Origin: Pteria penguin
Lineage: Eukaryota; Mollusca; Bivalvia; Pterioida; Pteriidae
Assembly (NCBI GenBank): GCA_035048485.1
Contig: CM068583.1
Span: forward strand, 70,231,731-70,295,730
Length of the DNA: 64,000 nucleotides
Direction: 5' to 3'
Below the pieces are notes generated by a model, which did no database searches, had not been told where the DNA came from, and saw nothing but the letters and a program-made list of their open reading frames with translations. The stretch's first letter is position 1. Every line of letters starts with the position of its first letter. Made by a program: the position numbers and the translations under genes. Shown here piece by piece: positions 21,079-31,529 of this stretch.

Positions 21079-21965
21079 TCATTTTCTGCATTTTGTGATA
21101 ACCAGATCAGAGACATATATACAGTGTGTATATGTCTCTGACCAAATGTAATTCAAACCACAGGTTATTAAGATATTGTGTATACAGTGTATCCATTTAA
21201 ACTGCACACCAGCTTTATTACGTGTATCTAAAGTATATAGAAATTTGTATAGGATATAAGATAGTTTATTGTCTTTACCATTCAATAATTGAATCCAAAA
21301 TTTAATCATTCTCATTGTCACATTTATACTCAAAGGATATCTGGCTAGTTCACCACAGATCATAAAATGTGGAGTAGATATTTTAATATTAAGAACAATT
21401 CTACAAAACTTAAGATGAAGTTCTTCCAAGAAATCTAAATTTTCAAATCCCCATAACTCACAACCATAAAGAAGTATAGGAATAATCATTTTGTCAAACA
21501 TATCAAAATGACAATCTAGAAATAAATGTAATTCTCTGGATCTTTTTATAATTTCATATATAATTCTAGTTGCTCTTTGTACAACGTACCTTCTATTACT
21601 AAGAAAAGAACCAGTTCTCGAAAATAATATACCAAGATCTTTAAATTCTTTCACAATTTCAATTTCATTATTATTATATAAAAAAAAAATCTGAAGGTCG
21701 TACCACTTTACCAAAGATAATAATCTTAGTTTTATCAATATTCACATGTAATTTCCACTCATCACAATATCTTTCAAAACAATTCAATTGATGTTGCAGA
21801 TCATCCTTAGTTTCGGAAATAAGAACAGTATCATCAGCGTACAACATTACCATAATTTGTAAATATAAATTAACTTCATTTTCAAGTTCTTCCGACAACG
21901 TATTTAAACCAGTAACATTTTCCCCACGTCAAAAACTCTTCTAAATCAATCAAATAAATTGAAAT
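21079..21965 (-). pseudogene. 5'-truncated LINE reverse-transcriptase fragment
   Basis: Minus strand. DLEEFLT near 21930, then MLYADDTVLISET at about 21830-21865 (the YADD catalytic motif of non-LTR reverse transcriptases), then the C-terminal part with PILLYGCELWGFEN, LHLKFCR, GELARYPL and RMIKFWIQLL, ending at the stop at 21079. There are at least two frameshifts: one near 21927, and one at the A-run around 21681-21690, which splits it into two open frames. Thumb and connection text of this kind is typical of animal jockey/CR1-like LINEs. It is non-functional and inserted in the intron between TSP1 repeats 3 and 4, antisense to gene 1. Confidence 0.85.
21108..21140. other. Small perfect hairpin at the LINE 3' end
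   Basis: CAGAGACATATA (21108-21119) and TATATGTCTCTG (21129-21140) are perfect 12-bp inverted arms with a 9-nt loop, overlapping the end of the LINE frame. Confidence 0.6.
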
Positions 21966-22090
21966 AAATCGCAAACGGCTAAATTTGTATGCAATGAATC
22001 AGACAGATGCAGTCACCATATATGTGAAATAGTCGTGGAGTGACGTAAAACAAAATTCAATCGATCAATCAATCACATCACTCTCTCAGT

Positions 22091-22201
22091 CAATCTGATC
22101 AGAACCATATCTTTATTCCGCTTCTCTGTTTGTCCCATTGCGCTTTATCCGCAATAGGACAAATAGAGAAGCGGAATAAAGATATGGTTCTGATCAGATT
22201 G
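22091..22201. other. Near-perfect 52-bp-arm hairpin
   Basis: The left arm 22091-22142 and right arm 22150-22201 are reverse complements at 50 of 52 positions, with a 7-nt loop CTTTATC. The arms start and end with CAATCTGATCAGAACC and GGTTCTGATCAGATTG. The hairpin sits immediately before the resumed 35-bp array. It could be a foldback MITE or a precursor-like RNA hairpin. Confidence 0.9.
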
Positions 22202-22495
22202 TCTCTATGTGAGTTATATCGTGTAACACACATCACTGTCCATGTGAGTTATATCGTGTAACACACATCACTGTCCATGTGAGTTATATCGTGTAACACA
22301 CATCACTGTCTATGTGAGTTATATCGTGTAACACACATCACTGTCCATGTGAGTTATATCGTGTAACACACATCACTGTCCATGTGAGTTATATCGTGTA
22401 ACACATCACTGTCTATGTGAGTTATATCGTGTAACACACATCACTGTCCATGTGAGTTATATCGTGTAACACATCACTGTCTATGTTAGTTAAGT
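22201..22495 (+). repeat. 35-bp donor array, last segment
   Basis: About eight highly similar units (GTGAGTTATATCGTGTAACA, CACATCACTGTC). Same family as 12418-13336; here the donor-derived part usually reads CATGTGAG. Confidence 0.93.
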
Positions 22496-22616
22496 ATTGA
22501 AATAGAAATCATAACATAATGAATGGTCTTATAATAAAGGTTAGGAAATATATATCAAGTATATTTTTACAATATTATTACACTATAGAATAAAAAGATA
22601 TTATACAATTCTATAG

Positions 22617-22787
22617 TTGATGGTGCGTGGGGAAGTTGGGCAGCTTGGGGAAGTTGTACAGTAACATGTGGAGGAGGGACCAAAGGCCGCACTCGAACAT
22701 GTACCAATCCAGCCCCTCAATATGGCGGAGCATCGTGTCCCAACTCGGCATCTTCATCCACGTCTTGTAACACACATCACTGTCCAA
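22617..22787 (+). CDS. Exon: thrombospondin type-1 repeat 4
   Basis: A 171-nt phase 1-1 exon (acceptor TTCTATAG, donor GTGAGTCA). It encodes DGAWGSWAAWGSC, CTVTCGGG, RTRTCTNPAPQYGG and CNTHHCPS, with a full W ladder, six cysteines and the O-fucose consensus. It is the closest relative of TSP1-3. Its end reads ACACATCACTGTCC, the version found in the 35-bp array units. Introns 4 and 5 are only 127 and 153 bp, so repeats 4-6 form a compact block. Confidence 0.94.
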
Positions 22788-22914
22788 GTGAGTCATATTC
22801 TTTATTAATCTCGTGGAAAATCATAAAATACAGACATGCTTCAGTATGTACTGATTGTTATTCTAGTAATTATACTATATATAGCTATAGTAATCATCTT
22901 ATTTCTTCCTTCAG

Positions 22915-23085
22915 TTGACGGCGACTGGGCGGGATGGGCGGCATGGGGAAGCTGTACAGTAACATGTGGTGGTGGTATCAAATCCAGGTCTAGAACTTGT
23001 ACTAATCCTGCCCCTCAATATGGTGGCGCTGCTTGTACTGGGTTCTCAGGCTCATCGACAACTTGTAACACACATAACTGCCCGA
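22915..23085 (+). CDS. Exon: thrombospondin type-1 repeat 5
   Basis: A 171-nt phase 1-1 exon (acceptor CTTCAG, donor GTAAGTCT). It encodes DGDWAGWAAWGSC, CTVTCGGG, RSRTCTNPAPQYGG, CTGFSGSS and CNTHNCPS. All TSP1 hallmark residues are present. Confidence 0.94.
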
Positions 23086-23238
23086 GTAAGTCTTCGGTCC
23101 ATTATTGGCATGTCTGAGTTTGAATTTATGTGCTCGGTTTTAGTTAGAATCTATAACATTAAAAGGAAAAGAGACCATGTTTTTATGGAACCATCAATGC
23201 ACACCCTTTATGTGATACTGAACATTATGTTCTTATAG

Positions 23239-23409
23239 TTGATGGTAACTGGGGAAGCTGGGCAGCATGGGGAAGTTGTTCTGTCACGTGCGGCGGAGGG
23301 ACACAGAGTAGAAGTCGCACGTGCACCAACCCAGCTCCGCAGTATGGAGGTGCAGCATGTGCGTCCAGCGCCACGTCATCACAGGCTTGCAACACTCAAC
23401 ATTGTCCAA
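23239..23409 (+). CDS. Exon: thrombospondin type-1 repeat 6
   Basis: A 171-nt phase 1-1 exon (acceptor CTTATAG, donor GTAAGTTA). It encodes DGNWGSWAAWGSC, CSVTCGGG (the textbook TSP1 CSVTCG motif), RSRTCTNPAPQYGG, CASSATSS and CNTQHCPS. Complete module. Confidence 0.94.
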
Positions 23410-25285
23410 GTAAGTTAATGTCATTCATATTTCAGTTCAATATATTACAAAACTTTTCTCATCACTATAGTTAAAATTTCTCATTAGAATATTAAAGAGA
23501 GTCCATATGGAGTTTGCTTGCGAGAAACAGTCAATCTGAAAATTTGTTAAGTGCATATAAAAAGTAAGCATCGAGCTTCAGCTTCTAGACCAATCTCCAA
23601 AGCAGAGTTACGGTCCTTGCACTCCAATCTCCAAAGCAGAGTTACGGTCCTTGCACTCATATTAATCTTTGCTAACTACTGAAAGTAGTCCTTAGTCAGA
23701 AGACAAAAAATATAGATTGTTCTGCGTGTTTCGGGGAAAATGTCATTGTATTCAAGTTATTTGGGCGAAAATTAGACAATGAGGGATTCATTCAGAAATT
23801 ACAAGACGTGTTAGGTGCAAATGATTGCAATCGGCCTCGGCCGATTGTATATTAAGATAGTAAATTCGCTTTGAGAGCGCATGTGCAAACTCCATTAGCG
23901 TGGCATGTTGGGTAGTAATCTAGTACTAAGAAACAATATTAGCACACAATTTTGCTGCAAATATTGAGATTTCTAGAAATAAAACTTATAAAATGTTCAC
24001 AATTTAAAATAAAAAAGATTTGCTCACTACAAAAACCAACTTATTACCGAATATTAACGAAACATCCGAGATACTTTCCTAAAAAGGAAAAAAGGCGCGG
24101 CTACTTTCGCGAGGCGTGACCAACAGCTTGAAGATTTAATGCTATTCCGATTGCAACCTAAGCTTTTTAAAAAGCTACGCTTGTAATAAGTTATTGACAA
24201 ACTGTACGCTGATTTGTACGCTAAGAAAAAATAGTGCGGTATAAATTCAGGGTTGATTTCATTTAGAAGCCCGACTAAAACGTAATGTAACATGGTAAAT
24301 GCTTTAAATTTAACTAATAAAGCCACTGAAGACCAAGTCATATCGTCTAGAGGCAAAAATCTGATTTTACAAGGATCTTGTAAAACCTGAGACGTTGGCA
24401 GAGGTGTGTATGGATAGTAAAGGAACGACAATTCTGCTTTGGAAATTGCTTCTAGACTAAAAATGAATGCCCCGATATTATTGTGAAGTGGGGACCGTCC
24501 CAAAATTAACTTGCATATTACATTGAGAGTAATGGGAAAACCCAGAAATACGTATTACATTTGATTACAAAAGTTTTGTTATTCAGATTTTGACATCAAC
24601 TGGCACTTATACGGATTAAAGATACTCAAAGTTATAATTTAAATTGATGTTTCCATGGACATATGTACAAGGGGTAATATCAAAATAAATTTTGGCATAC
24701 GGAGAAATAAGGCCACTATAGTAATTTGCATGTGTATGACGTCACATCTTTCAGGCGACATCTATTTCACCAAAAAGATATGTAACAATAAAAATAGCTT
24801 CTATTAAAAAATACTCCGTTTTTCCTTTCTTGAATACAGGATTTTTTCCCCGTAACTGTTACACCGGTTCTAATTTACGGAACAACATTCGATCAAATAA
24901 TTTACAAAACTGGCAGTTAACGAGCGAAGAAAACATTCGGGGAGACGCATTGCATTGTATTTAAGAGCAGTTTGAAAATGACTGAAAAGCCCATGTTAAT
25001 TGGCTGACTTCTTGCGACGTTTTCACATCTTATTTTAATGACCTTCACCTTTCCGAGGCTTCTATACGATTGACACTGAGAATACTGCTGAAATGTGGAT
25101 AAAATGTGCACTGCTTTTACTCTGGGGTTCCCACTCAATTTCAGAGTGGCCAACATTGTTGCAAGTTACACTAACCTTCGTAAGTAAGTACTCACCCCAG
25201 GAATTTTCTATAATTGATTTTTTTTACGTCACACCACGAATATTTCACGTATATGGTGACGGCATCTGCCTGATGCGGGTCATAC
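23410..25285. other. Intron without recognised genes
   Basis: Contains a 34-bp direct duplication (23590-23657, CCAATCTCCAAAGCAGAG in each copy) and a small palindrome CAATCGGCC-TC-GGCCGATTG at 23828-23847. The 149-codon minus-strand frame at 24054-24503 shows no family features. I see nothing else. Confidence 0.5.
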
Positions 25286-25291
25286 AAATTT

Positions 25292-25396
25292 TGACCTTTG
25301 CAACGGACCCACCCGAAGCAGTGAGGGATCTTTAACGTGCCATGCATACCACGACACGGGGCCTCGGATTTTACTGTCTCATCCGAAAGACATGAC
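25292..25396 (-). mobile_element. SINE body fragment
   Basis: The reverse complement matches the body of the SINE at 17861: CTTTCGGATGAGAC, AGTAAAATCCGAGG, AAGATCCCTCACTGCTTC and GGTGGGTCCGTTGCAA. It abuts the related TIR-type element at ACACCGGTGT. Confidence 0.75.
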
Positions 25397-27113
25397 ACCG
25401 GTGTTATACAGTAGTTTTTCCCCCATAGTAGTTTTCCCCCGGAAAAATGGCTATATAGTAGTTTTTCCCCCATGGCGGAAAAACTACTATATAGTAGTCT
25501 TTCCCCCATAGTAGTTTTTCCCCCTTGCGTAACGGTTTGGATATTATACACGTTCGTTCTGTAACAGAAAGATAACATTTGAAATACATATGTACTATAG
25601 TAATAGCCTGTGGATCAAACCGATGGTGTTATGGTTAATGTGTTTCTAAATACTGTTAATTGTTTTGTTTGTGTGTGTATGTGTGTGTATTTATTTTTTG
25701 TTTTAAGTATTTATTTACAAGTCTTTCTTTTTATATATTTACCATAGTATGCTATTTTCTTCTATTATTCCACCGTTTACTTGCGTATAGATGTCAATCA
25801 TGACGTCAGGCTGTGACTCAAGAGTAGATCCCAGGTAACTTTTCGTAATACAACATAAGTAAAATAGGAATTTATCAATCAAAATGTTCCAATGACAAAT
25901 ATAAGAATTGAACGTGCAAGAATTCCTTGAACATTCAATTCCTAAATAAATTAAGACCGATGCATTTTATATATCACAATATCGCTCATCATGTACAGAG
26001 TACATGATGAACATGAAAATAACAGAAGGGAATTCCACCCAGTGTCCACGATTTGCAATTTACAACAAGGCTTGTCTAGTCGCAGATGTTGTAAATCATG
26101 ATCACAAGAATGCGATTTCCTTGTCCCTTGCGCAAAGTATGAAAGGTTTCATCTAAAAGTATCTATATGCTAAGTTTCAAAGCTCTACACCCTTTTGTGT
26201 AGAAGATAGAGTCAAGGTTAAAGTTTTTGAAAAGTAGGTCACACTTCAAGGTCAAGGTTATTAGGTCAAAAGTCATGGTCCCAAATTAAAGATCTTATCA
26301 CAAGTAATCTAAATATGAAGTTCAAAACCCTTTCTCCTTTTGTTACAAAAGATACAGCCAAAGTTTAAGTTTTTGAAAACGTAGAGCACCAAGGTCAAAG
26401 TCACTAGTTAAAAAAATCATGGTCCCAAATAAAAGGCCATCACAAGAAAACTATATGTGGAGTTTCAAAGCCTTGTACCTCTTGGTATAAACCATATAGT
26501 CAAGGTTTTTGCCACAGGCTAAGAGTCACAGAAAGGCCAAAAACTAGATGCCCCCGAATTTCATTCCAGGGGCATAAAAACGAACTTGTTTTTCTTTTTT
26601 CCATTTGTATATATAGAGATTTCTCGGATTAAATACAGATATCTCGAATGAAATTCTAGTATATAAACCTCTGTTCTAAATATATGCATTTGTATTTGGA
26701 AAAGATATTAAAATTGAAGACATTTCTACTTAAGAAAATGAGATATCTCTAAATTAATTGGATATATCTCCGTATAAAAAATTGAGATATCTCTATTTTA
26801 AATAGAAATCTATTTATTTTTAACAAGGTAACAAGCTGGATTTACTTACATGTATGTGTAAAAAGAAAATCCGGAATTTCACATTAGGGGGAAAATAAAC
26901 TATATAGTAGTTTTTCCCAGGGGGAAAAATGGCTATAAGAGGGGGGGAGGAATGGCTATATAGCTAAATTTCCCCCGGGGGAAAAACTACTATATAGCCA
27001 TTTTTCCGGGGGGAAAAACTACTATATAGCCATTTTTGCGGGGGAAAAACTACTATATAGTCATTTTTCCGGGGGGAAAAATGGCTAGGGGGAAAACTAC
27101 TATATACACTGGA
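25397..27113. mobile_element. 1.7-kb relative of the 13.3-17.8 kb element
   Basis: Shares subterminal inverted TATAGTAGTTTTTCCCCC blocks (25405-25520 and 26900-27105), the internal stretch GTGGATCAAACCGATGGTGT (25610) and the TTTCAAAGCTCTACACCC segment (26165). It lacks both the Tc1 remnant and the expanded 44-bp array. It lies between a SINE body and a tRNA-like sequence, both on the minus strand. Confidence 0.7.
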
Positions 27114-27114
27114 A

Positions 27115-27187
27115 TGACCAGATCGGGACTCGAACCCCGGCCTCCTGATCAGGAGTCCGACGCGATACCACTAGGCCACGCCGGCTT
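27115..27187 (-). other. tRNA-like sequence (SINE head or tRNA pseudogene)
   Basis: The minus strand reads GCCGGCGTGGCCTAGTGG (A-box-like) and GGGGTTCGAGTCCC (B box and T loop). The acceptor ends do not pair and the T stem has two mismatches, so it is not a functional tRNA by eye. If an anticodon is assigned by alignment it is CCT (Arg), at low certainty. Confidence 0.5.
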
Positions 27188-27729
27188 GAATTTTCTACAA
27201 AGACAACAAATATAAATAAGTCAATATTTTAGGTTGTTGGATTTTAAATTATTAGAATGTTGGGACAATTTGTCTGCTAGGAGATGTAGAACACTTGTTA
27301 AAAGCATGCCTAAACGTATTCAAGCTGTGATAAGGGCAAGAGAAGGGTACACGAAATATTACACTGAAATGTGCATTATAGATTAGTATTGCATTTGTAT
27401 ATGAATTTTAAAAATATTTTGTTAAACTTCACTTTTTTCATTATAAAACATGTTCTTTCATTGCAAAATACCTAAATTATCTCTATTTCTTTTTTTTTCT
27501 GTCAAATTAATTCCAAACATATGAAAAATATGAGTGTATACTTATTTATGGAGGGTAGTGTATTTTTGATCGTTGAAAGTTATGTTTTGTAAACTAGATC
27601 CAAGGTGAGGAGACTCGTCACGTGCTTATCAAAATATTATACATAAATGTTTCACTTATATTTAAGTATAGACATGCAATGAGGGTTAATATAATGCTTA
27701 AAAACTCCAATAAGAGGTAAACAGGAAGA

Positions 27730-27795
27730 CACACACACACACACATTCACACACACACACACCTACACACACACACACACACATTCACACACACT
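27730..27795. repeat. (AC)n microsatellite
   Basis: Interrupted AC/CA dinucleotide run with ATTC and CT interruptions. Confidence 0.95.
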
Positions 27796-28023
27796 TATTA
27801 TTTCTAAAATCGATGTATCACTTTCGTGTTTTCATATCAGCCGTATAATCAACTTCGGTCACGTGACAGCGGCTAGCGACTTATGAATATACATTAAGCC
27901 GAGCGGCCTCATTTCTCCGCATGGGTTAAATTAGCAGAGACAGATGGAAAAAATAGATATAGAATTATAAGTTTGTTTGTCTAATCATCCAGTCATACAT
28001 ACATATCTCATTTTCTTCCGCAG

Positions 28024-28194
28024 TTGATGGAGCATGGAGCGGATGGGGCGCTTGGGGATCATGTACTGTGACATGCGGTGGTGGCAAGCAAACCAAGACT
28101 CGCACGTGCACGAATCCTGCTCCACAGTATGGTGGAGCGTCGTGTGGTAACGTCAATTCTGCTGAACAAGACTGCAACACTCAAGTCTGCATCA
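28024..28194 (+). CDS. Exon: thrombospondin type-1 repeat 7
   Basis: A 171-nt phase 1-1 exon (acceptor CTTCCGCAG, donor GTATGTAT). It encodes DGAWSGWGAWGSC, CTVTCGGG, KTRTCTNPAPQYGG, CGNVNSAE and CNTQVCIS. Complete TSP1 module with the O-fucose consensus. Confidence 0.94.
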
Positions 28195-28229
28195 GTATGT
28201 ATTAAATGTATTGTCCAAATTTTAAAGTG

Positions 28230-29045
28230 TTTGGCTACAATCCGTTCAACTATTTGGCTATGATCCGTTTAAAGTATCTAGCTATAATCTGACTAAGATG
28301 TCTGGCTATAACCCGGTCAAAGTATCTGGCTATATTCTAACTACGATATCTGACTGTAATTCGGTTAAATTGCATAGCTATAATCCGGTCAGAATATCTG
28401 ATTGTAATCCACTTAATGTGTCTGGCTATAACCCGGACAAAGTATCTGGCTATAATCCCTTAAGGTATCTAGCTATAATCCAGTTAAAGTATCTGACTAT
28501 AATCTGACTAAGCTATCTGAATGTAATTAGGTTAAGGTATCTGGCTGTACTCCCCTTAAGATATCTGGCTATAATCTGCTTATGGTATCTGGCCATAATC
28601 TGGGTAAGGTATCTGGCTGTAATCTGGATATGGTATCTGGCTGTAATCCGGTTAAGGTATCTGCCTGTAATCTAATTAAAGTATCTGCCTTTAATCCGGT
28701 TAAGGTATCTGACTGTAATCCGGTTAAGGTATCTGACTGTAATCTGGCTAATGTATCCGCTTGTAATCTGGTTATGACATCTGGTTGTAATCTGGTTAAG
28801 TTTTCTGACTGTAATCCGATTAATATATTTGCCTATAATCCGATTAAGGCATGTGGTTGTAATTCAGTTAAGGTATCTGGCTGTAATCCGATTATGGCAT
28901 CTGCTTGTAATCCGGTAAAGGTATCTGCCTGTAATCCAGTTAAGGTAACTGGTTTTAATCCGGTTAAGATATCTGCCTGTAATTGGGTTAAGGTATCTGG
29001 TTGTAATCCGGTTAAGGTATCTGGTTACAATCCGGTTAAGGTGAT
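28230..29045. repeat. 24-bp minisatellite, about 34 units
   Basis: The unit is TCTGGCTGTAATCCGGTTAA plus GGTA. It starts about 40 nt after the TSP1-7 donor. The 24-bp period is a multiple of three, so open frames on both strands (8-residue repeat) are artefacts. I could not align the unit convincingly to the exon end. Confidence 0.92.
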
Positions 29046-29623
29046 GAGACACGCCATTTTTTAACATATAGTTACAAAAGATGAGCAGATCAGTCACATT
29101 ATTGTGAATCAAGGTATGAACAAAGCGAGCAAGGTCGCAGGAGAAGGGAGGGAGGAAAGGTCGTGGAGTGACCTCAACAATAATCAGTTAATCCATCCAC
29201 CAGTCTCTTTGGTAGTTTAACCTTACAGCATCTCTATTTTTATGATAATTTGTTCGTTTTAATTGGAAATTTTAAACGAAGACTCTCTAGAGTTAGCTCT
29301 GTAATGGTGTGCTTAAAGTGATTTATATACATCGCTATACCACTTTTGTATAAATTTTATATACATTATTTTGAAACCTATTCCACTGTGGAATGTATGA
29401 GACAACCACATATATGACAGTCCACATTGACATTCTGTCTGGAAGACTTTTGTACACTTGCACCATAGTGTGTAGGTTTCTGAATGTGGTTTAACCGAAT
29501 GCGATTTTATAAACATCATGGCGTTTAGCCATTTGAACGAATCGTTAAATCTATTTTATCTTCTTGCCACCTTTTCATTAAATATATTATAATGGATGTC
29601 ACAAAACTGACTTGCTATTGCAG
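29046..29623. other. Unique intron sequence before TSP1-8
   Basis: Nothing recognisable. It ends in GCTATTGCAG, the acceptor of TSP1-8. Confidence 0.55.
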
Positions 29624-29820
29624 TTGACGGCGCTTGGGGACAATGGAGCGCATGGGGATCGTGTACCGTGACGTGTGGAGGGGGTCAACATTCCAGGAAC
29701 AGACTATGTGATTCTCCTAAGCCGGCAAACGGAGGAAAATCTTGTTTTGGTGATAGCGCCACGTATGATGATTGTAACACACAATCGTGTCCCACTGTAC
29801 CCGCAGGAACGTACCAACAG
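29624..29820 (+). CDS. Exon: thrombospondin type-1 repeat 8 with C-terminal linker
   Basis: A 197-nt exon, entering in phase 1 and leaving in phase 0. It encodes DGAWGQWSAWGSC, CTVTCGGG, RNRLCDSPKPANGG, CFGDSAT and CNTQSCPT, followed by the linker VPAGTYQQ. This is the most diverged repeat (no NPAPQYGG). The donor CAACAG/GTAATA at 29820 is chosen because the next exon must be entered in phase 0; the LDLa exon does exactly that. The exon end is multiplied in the following 52-bp array. Confidence 0.92.
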
Positions 29821-30600
29821 GTAATAAATGTCACAATCCTGTCCCACTGTACCCACAGAAACATACCAATAGGTAATGTCACAATCCTGTACCACTGTAC
29901 CCAAAGGGACGTACCAACAGATAATAAATGTCACAATCCTGTCCCACTGTACCCACAGAAACATACCATTAGGTACTGAATGTCGCAATCTTGTCCCACT
30001 GTACCCGCAGGATCGTACCAACAGGTAATAAATGTCACAATCCTGTCCCACTGTACCCACACGGACGTACCAACAGGTAATAAATGTCACAATCCTGTCC
30101 CACTGTACCCACAGGAACGTACCAACAGGTAATAAATGTCACAATCCTGTCCCACTGTACCGGCAGGAACATAAAAACAGTTCATAAATGTCACAATCCT
30201 GTCCCACTGTACCCACAGAAACATACCAACAGGTAATAAATGTCACAATCCTGTCCCACTGTACCCGCAGGAACATATAAACAGGGTAATAAATGTCACA
30301 ATCCTGTCCCACTGTACCCACACGGACGTACCAACAGGGTAATAAATGTCACAATCCTGTCCCACTGTACCCACAGGGACATACCAACAGGTAATAAATG
30401 TCACAATCCTGTCCCACTGTACTGGCAGGAACATACAAACAGGTAATAAATGTCACAATCCTGTCCCACTGTACTGGCAGGAACATACAAACAGGTAATA
30501 AATGTCACAATCTTGTCCCACTGTACCCACAGGAACATACCAACAGGTGATAAATGTCACAATCCTGTCACACTGTACCCGCAGGAACGTACCGATAGAC
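29821..30600 (+). repeat. 52-bp minisatellite made of exon end, acceptor-like and donor sequence
   Basis: About fifteen units of ACAATCCTGTCCCACTGTAC, then CCACAG, then GAACATACCAACAG, then GTAATAAATGTC. The founding copy is the end of the TSP1-8 exon (CAATCGTGTCCCACTGTACC) with its donor. Each unit ends in CAG/GTAATA, and most also carry a C/T-containing stretch ending in CAG 14 nt earlier. A few units have GGGTAATA. Confidence 0.92.
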
Positions 30601-30722
30601 AATATATACAGCACACAACTGTATTCCACAGTGACCACAGTAATTATTCAACAAATTCAAGTTAATTTATATATATAATACACATTACTATTGATAATGT
30701 TGTTGTTGTTTGTATTATTTTA

Positions 30723-30754
30723 GTAGTAGTAGTAGTAGTAGTGATAGTAATAGT

Positions 30755-30803
<49 letters not shown>
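30723..30803. repeat. (TAG)n and (CAT)n microsatellites
   Basis: TAG repeats at about 30723-30742 are followed by a pure TCA/CAT run to about 30803, just before the LDLa acceptor. Confidence 0.95.
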
Positions 30804-30804
<1 letters not shown>

Positions 30805-30829
30805 TTTAATCATTTATTTATCATTTTAG

Positions 30830-30992
30830 CTATGTCCAGTCGGATGGTTTACATGTGAAAAAGGGGGTATCACATGTATTTCTGATTCCTTCAAGTGCGA
30901 CTGCGCTAAAGATTGCGATGACGGAAGTGACGAGACGGAGGGATATGCATCATGTAGCCCACAGTTAGCACTGGTCTGTGGGTCATCTGCTG
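30830..30992 (+). CDS. Exon: LDL-receptor class A module
   Basis: A 163-nt exon (acceptor CATTTTAG, donor GTCAGTAT), entering in phase 0 and leaving in phase 1. It encodes LCPVGWFTCEKGGITC, ISDSFKCDCAKDC, DDGSDETEGYASC and a tail ending VCGSSAG. The D-C-x-D-G-S-D-E motif is the calcium-binding signature of LDLa modules. The region between Cys4 and Cys5 is unusual (CDCAKDC, an extra Cys), and a further Cys follows in VCGS. These small exposed residues (GSSAG) are a plausible GPI attachment site. Confidence 0.9.
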
Positions 30993-31084
30993 GTCAGTAT
31001 ACCAACTTTTAGGTTCATTTCTTTCATCATACAGTAATGATGTATTAAATAATCATATATTTCCTAGAGAACACAAAATCCTTT

Positions 31085-31445
31085 ACATAGACCTGATATA
31101 TTATAAACATACATATGACTGTACACGTATGGTGAGTGAGACATACGTATGACAGTACATGTATGGTGAGTGAGACATACCTAAGACACTACATGTATGG
31201 TGAATGAGACATACATATGACAGTACACAAATGGTGAATGAGACATACATATGACACTACATGTATGGTGAGTGAAACATATGTATGACAGTACACGTAT
31301 GGTGAATGATACATACATATGACAGTACATGTATGGTGAAGAAGACCTTCATATGACAGTATATTTATGGTGAATGAGGCATACATATGACAGTACATGT
31401 ATGGCGAATTACACATACAAATGACAATACATGTATGGTGAGTTA
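31085..31445. repeat. About 34-bp minisatellite
   Basis: Units of ACATACATATGACAGTACAT, then GTATGGTGAATGAG, about ten copies, in the last intron of gene 1. Confidence 0.88.
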
Positions 31446-31529
31446 GACACAATTGAATTGTCAATTCAGCACGAGATATTCCTTATAGTATTTTTTCTCA
31501 TTACATTATTATCCATTTACTTCCTTCTG

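Noticed and set aside
22966..23238. 90-codon + strand open frame over TSP1-5
   Set aside because: Out-of-frame shadow of the TSP1-5 exon continuing into the intron.
24054..24503. 149-codon minus-strand open frame in the intron after TSP1-6
   Set aside because: No family features and no support from the neighbouring sequence. The length is possible by chance.
27115..27187. Functional tRNA-Arg gene
   Set aside because: The acceptor stem has three mismatches and the T stem two; better read as a SINE head or pseudogene.
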